64,000 nt of DNA from Caballeronia insecticola. Lineage in GTDB: Bacteria; Pseudomonadota; Gammaproteobacteria; Burkholderiales; Burkholderiaceae. The DNA lies in contig NC_021288.1 in NCBI RefSeq assembly GCF_000402035.1, positions 1 to 64,000 of the forward strand. Reading direction: 5' to 3'. The notes beneath the pieces were generated by a model. The model worked only from the letters and a program-made list of their open reading frames with translations, made no database searches and was not told the origin of the DNA. Positions 61,514 through 64,000 of this stretch are shown here, one piece after another (the first letter of the stretch is position 1; every line of letters starts with the position of its first letter). Made by a program: the position numbers and the translations under genes.

Positions 61514-62575
61514 ATGACTGACAAAAACGCCTCCCCGCGCTCGGCCGTCCCTTCGTTGATCCTCATCGCGGCTATCGTCGTCGCGCTGGTTGCGGTCTTC
61601 GCTTATACGGCAGGCTGGCTTTCGCCGAACCGCCTCACGCCCGCGAAGATCGTCGGCAGCCTTGCGCCGCCCGGCGGCGCGGTGCCGGGTTTCAGGCGCA
61701 ATCACGCCAAGGGCATCTGTTTTACCGGCGATTTCGAATCCAACGGTTCGGGCGCCGCGCTCTCCAAAGCCAAAATGTTCGCTGAGGGCACCTGGCCCGT
61801 CACCGGCCGCTTCAATCTCGCGACCCCGGACCCGAAGGCATCGGACGCCATGGCGCGCGTGCGCGGCCTGAGCTTGCGCGTCCTCATGCCGGATCGAAGC
61901 GAATGGCGCTCCGCCATGATCGACGCGCCGTTCTTCCCCGTCGCGACGCCGCAGGCTTTCTACGATCTGCAACGCGCGCTCGCCAACAAGAGCGATCCCG
62001 AGGCAATGCAGAAGTTCGCCGGCGCGCATCCGGAGATCGCGGCGTTCGGCGCGTGGGCGGGCAGCGCGCCGTGGACCGCTTCTTATGCGGACGATCGCTA
62101 CAACAGCCTCAACAGCTTCGTCTTCACGAATGCGGAAGGACAAGACCAGACCGTGCGCTGGTCCTTCATCCCCGCGGCAAAACCGGAAAATGTCACCCCG
62201 GATGAACTGAAGCAGAAGGGCGCCAATTTCCTCGATGCCGACATCACGCAGCGTGTGCAGAGCGCGCCGCAACGCTGGGCGATGGTCGTCACGGTTGCGA
62301 ATCCCGGCGATCCCACGGCCGATCCGAGCAAGGCGTGGCCGCCGGACCGTCATACGGTGGAAGTGGGCACGCTGGTCGTGAAGGCCATCGAGCCCGAGCC
62401 GGACGGTCCTTGCCGCGATCTCAACTTCGATCCGACCGTGCTGCCATCGGGCATGCGCGTGTCCGACGATCCCTTTCCCGCCGCGCGTTCCGCCGCCTAT
62501 TCGGTGTCGTTCAACCGGCGCACGGCGGAGGACAAGGATTACCCGCACACGCCCCCGCAAGGAGCCAAGCAATGA
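61514..62575 (+). CDS. membrane-anchored catalase-family peroxidase
   Basis: A 353-residue SrpA-like member of the catalase superfamily with an N-terminal membrane anchor (about 14-34: SLILIAAIVVALVAVFAYTAG in outline), so the heme domain lies in the periplasm. The distal His is probably His64 in RRNHAKGICFTG, and the proximal heme Tyr is in RSAAYSVSFNRRTAED near the C terminus. Such minimal catalases work as peroxidases with organic electron donors. The next gene is a cytochrome b561 whose start overlaps this stop, which points to quinol as the electron source. GAGAG precedes the ATG. Confidence 0.88.
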   Translation: MTDKNASPRSAVPSLILIAAIVVALVAVFAYTAGWLSPNRLTPAKIVGSLAPPGGAVPGFRRNHAKGICFTGDFESNGSGAALSKAKMFAEGTWPVTGRFNLATPDPKASDAMARVRGLSLRVLMPDRSEWRSAMIDAPFFPVATPQAFYDLQRALANKSDPEAMQKFAGAHPEIAAFGAWAGSAPWTASYADDRYNSLNSFVFTNAEGQDQTVRWSFIPAAKPENVTPDELKQKGANFLDADITQRVQSAPQRWAMVVTVANPGDPTADPSKAWPPDRHTVEVGTLVVKAIEPEPDGPCRDLNFDPTVLPSGMRVSDDPFPAARSAAYSVSFNRRTAEDKDYPHTPPQGAKQ

Positions 62576-63108
62576 ACGCGACCAACGAGCAGCGCTTCTC
62601 GCCGCTGCAACGCGCCTTGCACTGGATCATGGCGATATGCATCCTCGCGATGCTGTTTATCGGCGTGGGCATGGTGTCGACGGTCAAGCCCGACTATCTG
62701 ACGCTGGTCTCGATTCACAAGCCGCTCGGCGTGGCGATACTCGTGCTCGCGCTGATTCGTCTCGTGGTTCGCATCACACGCGGCGCGCCGCCGCTGCCCG
62801 CGAATATGCCCGAGCCGATGAAGCTCGCCGCTCACTTGTCGCACTATGCGTTCTACGCGCTGATGATCGGGCTGCCGCTTCTCGGCTACGGCATGTTGTC
62901 GGCGGCGGATTATCCGGTTGTAGTGTTCGGCGTGCGGCTGCCGTCGCTGCTGCCGCATAGCAATTCATTGCATACGTTGCTATGGAACGCGCACAAGTTT
63001 CTCGCGCTGTGCTTCTTTGCGTTGATCGTGGTGCATCTCGCGGCGGCGCTGTTTCATGCGCTCGTGCGGCGCGATGGCGTCTTTCATGCGATGGCGCCTT
63101 GGAAATAG
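62572..63108 (+). CDS. cytochrome b561
   Basis: A 178-residue di-heme membrane cytochrome with four hydrophobic helices. Candidate heme-binding His residues are His17 (ALHWIMAI), His49 (SIHKPLG), a His in LSHYAFYAL and one in WNAHKFLAL. It would transfer electrons from ubiquinol to a periplasmic partner. The start overlaps the stop of the peroxidase gene by four bases (ATGA), so both are made together and likely form a quinol-peroxidase pair. Confidence 0.92.
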   Translation: MNATNEQRFSPLQRALHWIMAICILAMLFIGVGMVSTVKPDYLTLVSIHKPLGVAILVLALIRLVVRITRGAPPLPANMPEPMKLAAHLSHYAFYALMIGLPLLGYGMLSAADYPVVVFGVRLPSLLPHSNSLHTLLWNAHKFLALCFFALIVVHLAAALFHALVRRDGVFHAMAPWK

Positions 63109-63118
63109 GCGCGTAAGA

Positions 63119-64000
63119 TCAGGGTCGGCGCTGCTGCACCACTTGCGCCAGCGCCCGCACACCCGGCTCGATCAACTCCGCGCGAATCGCTGAAAAGCCC
63201 ATGCGAAAGCAGCGCTGACCATCGGCGGGATCGGCGAAGAATACGCTGCCCGGTTCGATCAGCACGCCGAGCGCCTGCGCATCTTTCGCGAGACGCGTTG
63301 CATCGAGCCAGGGCGGGCCTTCGACCCAGCACGACGCGCCGCCCGTCACCTTCGATGCACGCAGCTCCGGCAGATGCGTGGCGAGCGCATCCATCAACAC
63401 TTCGGCGCGCTCTTTGTAGACGCGCCCAAGTTTGCGCAACAGCGTGTCGTGATGCCCGAGCGCGAGAAAGGTGGCGAACGCGCGCTGAATATACGCCGCC
63501 GGATGCCGGATCATCAGGCGACGCAGCGCGCGCAATTCGCGGATCAGCGTGCGCGGCGCCACGATATAACCGAGCCGCAAACCGGGCGCGAGCGTCTTCG
63601 ACAACGAACCGATATACACGACGCGCTCCGCCGTATCGAGGCTCTTCAGCGCGGGATGCGGCGTGCCGGAGAACGAGTTCTCGCTCTCGTAATCGTCCTC
63701 GATGACGATGAAGTCGTGCTTCACCGACAGATCGAGCAACCGGCGCCGCCGTTCGATCGGCATGGTCACCGTGGTCGGGCATTGATGGCTCGGCGTCACA
63801 TACACGTAGTCGCAGTTGGCAACGATGCTTTCGTCGTCGATCACCGCGCCTTCGTCATCGACATGCAGCGGCACGATCTGCGCATTGTGATGCTGGAAAA
63901 TATTGCGCGCGTCGGGATAGCCGGGATTCTCCATGCCGACTTTCGTTTGCGGACCGCACATCAGATCGGCGATCAGATAGAGCGCCTGCTGACAGCCGTT
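63119..64000 (-). CDS. MocR/PdxR-type regulator with aminotransferase domain, partial
   Basis: Only the C-terminal 294 residues are in the window; the gene runs off the right edge. The visible part is a fold-type I aminotransferase domain: VYVTPSHQCPTT, FIVIEDDYESE and the PLP lysine in IGSLSKTLAPGLRLGY, ending CFRMGFSAIRAELIEPG. The N-terminal GntR helix-turn-helix expected for MocR proteins lies outside. These proteins sense pyridoxal phosphate with an amine ligand and regulate vitamin B6, GABA or taurine genes. It is convergent with the cytochrome b561 gene (10 bases). Confidence 0.88.
   Translation of the reverse strand, partial: NGCQQALYLIADLMCGPQTKVGMENPGYPDARNIFQHHNAQIVPLHVDDEGAVIDDESIVANCDYVYVTPSHQCPTTVTMPIERRRRLLDLSVKHDFIVIEDDYESENSFSGTPHPALKSLDTAERVVYIGSLSKTLAPGLRLGYIVAPRTLIRELRALRRLMIRHPAAYIQRAFATFLALGHHDTLLRKLGRVYKERAEVLMDALATHLPELRASKVTGGASCWVEGPPWLDATRLAKDAQALGVLIEPGSVFFADPADGQRCFRMGFSAIRAELIEPGVRALAQVVQQRRP

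Overview
The window looks like part of a secondary replicon (second or third chromosome, or megaplasmid) of a Burkholderia-type betaproteobacterium, probably Burkholderia, Paraburkholderia or Caballeronia. The basis is high GC with strongly GC-biased third codon positions, a Rep_3-type initiator next to parAB instead of a chromosomal dnaA origin, a typical Burkholderiales trimeric porin, and many catabolic operons each carrying its own regulator. Genus and replicon number are inferences.

Replication and partition (about 1.5-7.1 kb). A Rep_3 initiator on the minus strand, an iteron-bearing origin (several iterons 21 bp apart), parA-parB on the plus strand, and seven copies of an 18-bp palindrome (core TGTCCGAATTCGGACA) spread over 1.15 kb downstream of parB. 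These palindromes are probably the parS sites. A decayed copy of the parB 3' end with its terminator lies among them. About 1 kb of gene-free DNA follows.

8-16 kb: a ZnuD-like TonB-dependent receptor behind Fur/Zur-type AT-rich boxes, two small conserved genes (one with a CxxC zinc-finger-like motif), a small secreted protein, a frameshifted catalase-family gene, an AEC transporter, and LysR and AraC regulators.

16.1-24.2 kb is the most interesting block. It is a nine-gene plus-strand operon divergent from the AraC gene. It encodes a Tat-exported ketosteroid-dehydrogenase-like flavoprotein, a c-type cytochrome, an NTF2/ketosteroid-isomerase-fold protein, both subunits of a hydroquinone 1,2-dioxygenase, a 4-hydroxymuconic-semialdehyde dehydrogenase, maleylacetate reductase, hydroxyquinol 1,2-dioxygenase and a Rieske ferredoxin. 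The lower pathway (hydroquinone or hydroxyquinol to maleylacetate to beta-ketoadipate) is well supported. The upstream flavoprotein/cytochrome/isomerase-fold trio suggests an unusual aromatising entry from a cyclic ketone.

24.2-33 kb: a GntR-controlled single-ATPase CUT2-type sugar ABC operon, a remnant of an IlvD/Edd sugar-acid dehydratase, a His-rich secreted peptide, a LysM/degenerate-LytM lipoprotein and an RlpA-like lipoprotein, a DMT exporter, a methyltransferase and a cupin. 33-37 kb: glpR, glpK and glpD with two abutting GlpR-type operators. 37.1-39.4 kb: a small accessory patch with an orphan HsdR_N-type nuclease and a broken tyrosine integrase. 39.4-47.9 kb: an MFS-GH31-porin operon, a VOC protein, a two-subunit GMC dehydrogenase and a ribbon-helix-helix protein.

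48.2-58.1 kb is a guanidine-assimilation operon: a sigma-54-type promoter, a guanidine-I (ykkC) riboswitch, a NitT/TauT-type ABC transporter, two urea-amidolyase-associated (carboxyguanidine deiminase) proteins, a probable 30-residue small protein, a biotin-dependent (urea/guanidine) carboxylase and allophanate hydrolase. The right end carries a Kef-type antiporter, a lipoprotein glycosidase with a long low-complexity linker, a membrane-anchored catalase-like peroxidase paired with cytochrome b561, and a MocR/PdxR-type regulator cut by the window edge. I saw no tRNA, rRNA, CRISPR array or intact insertion sequence.
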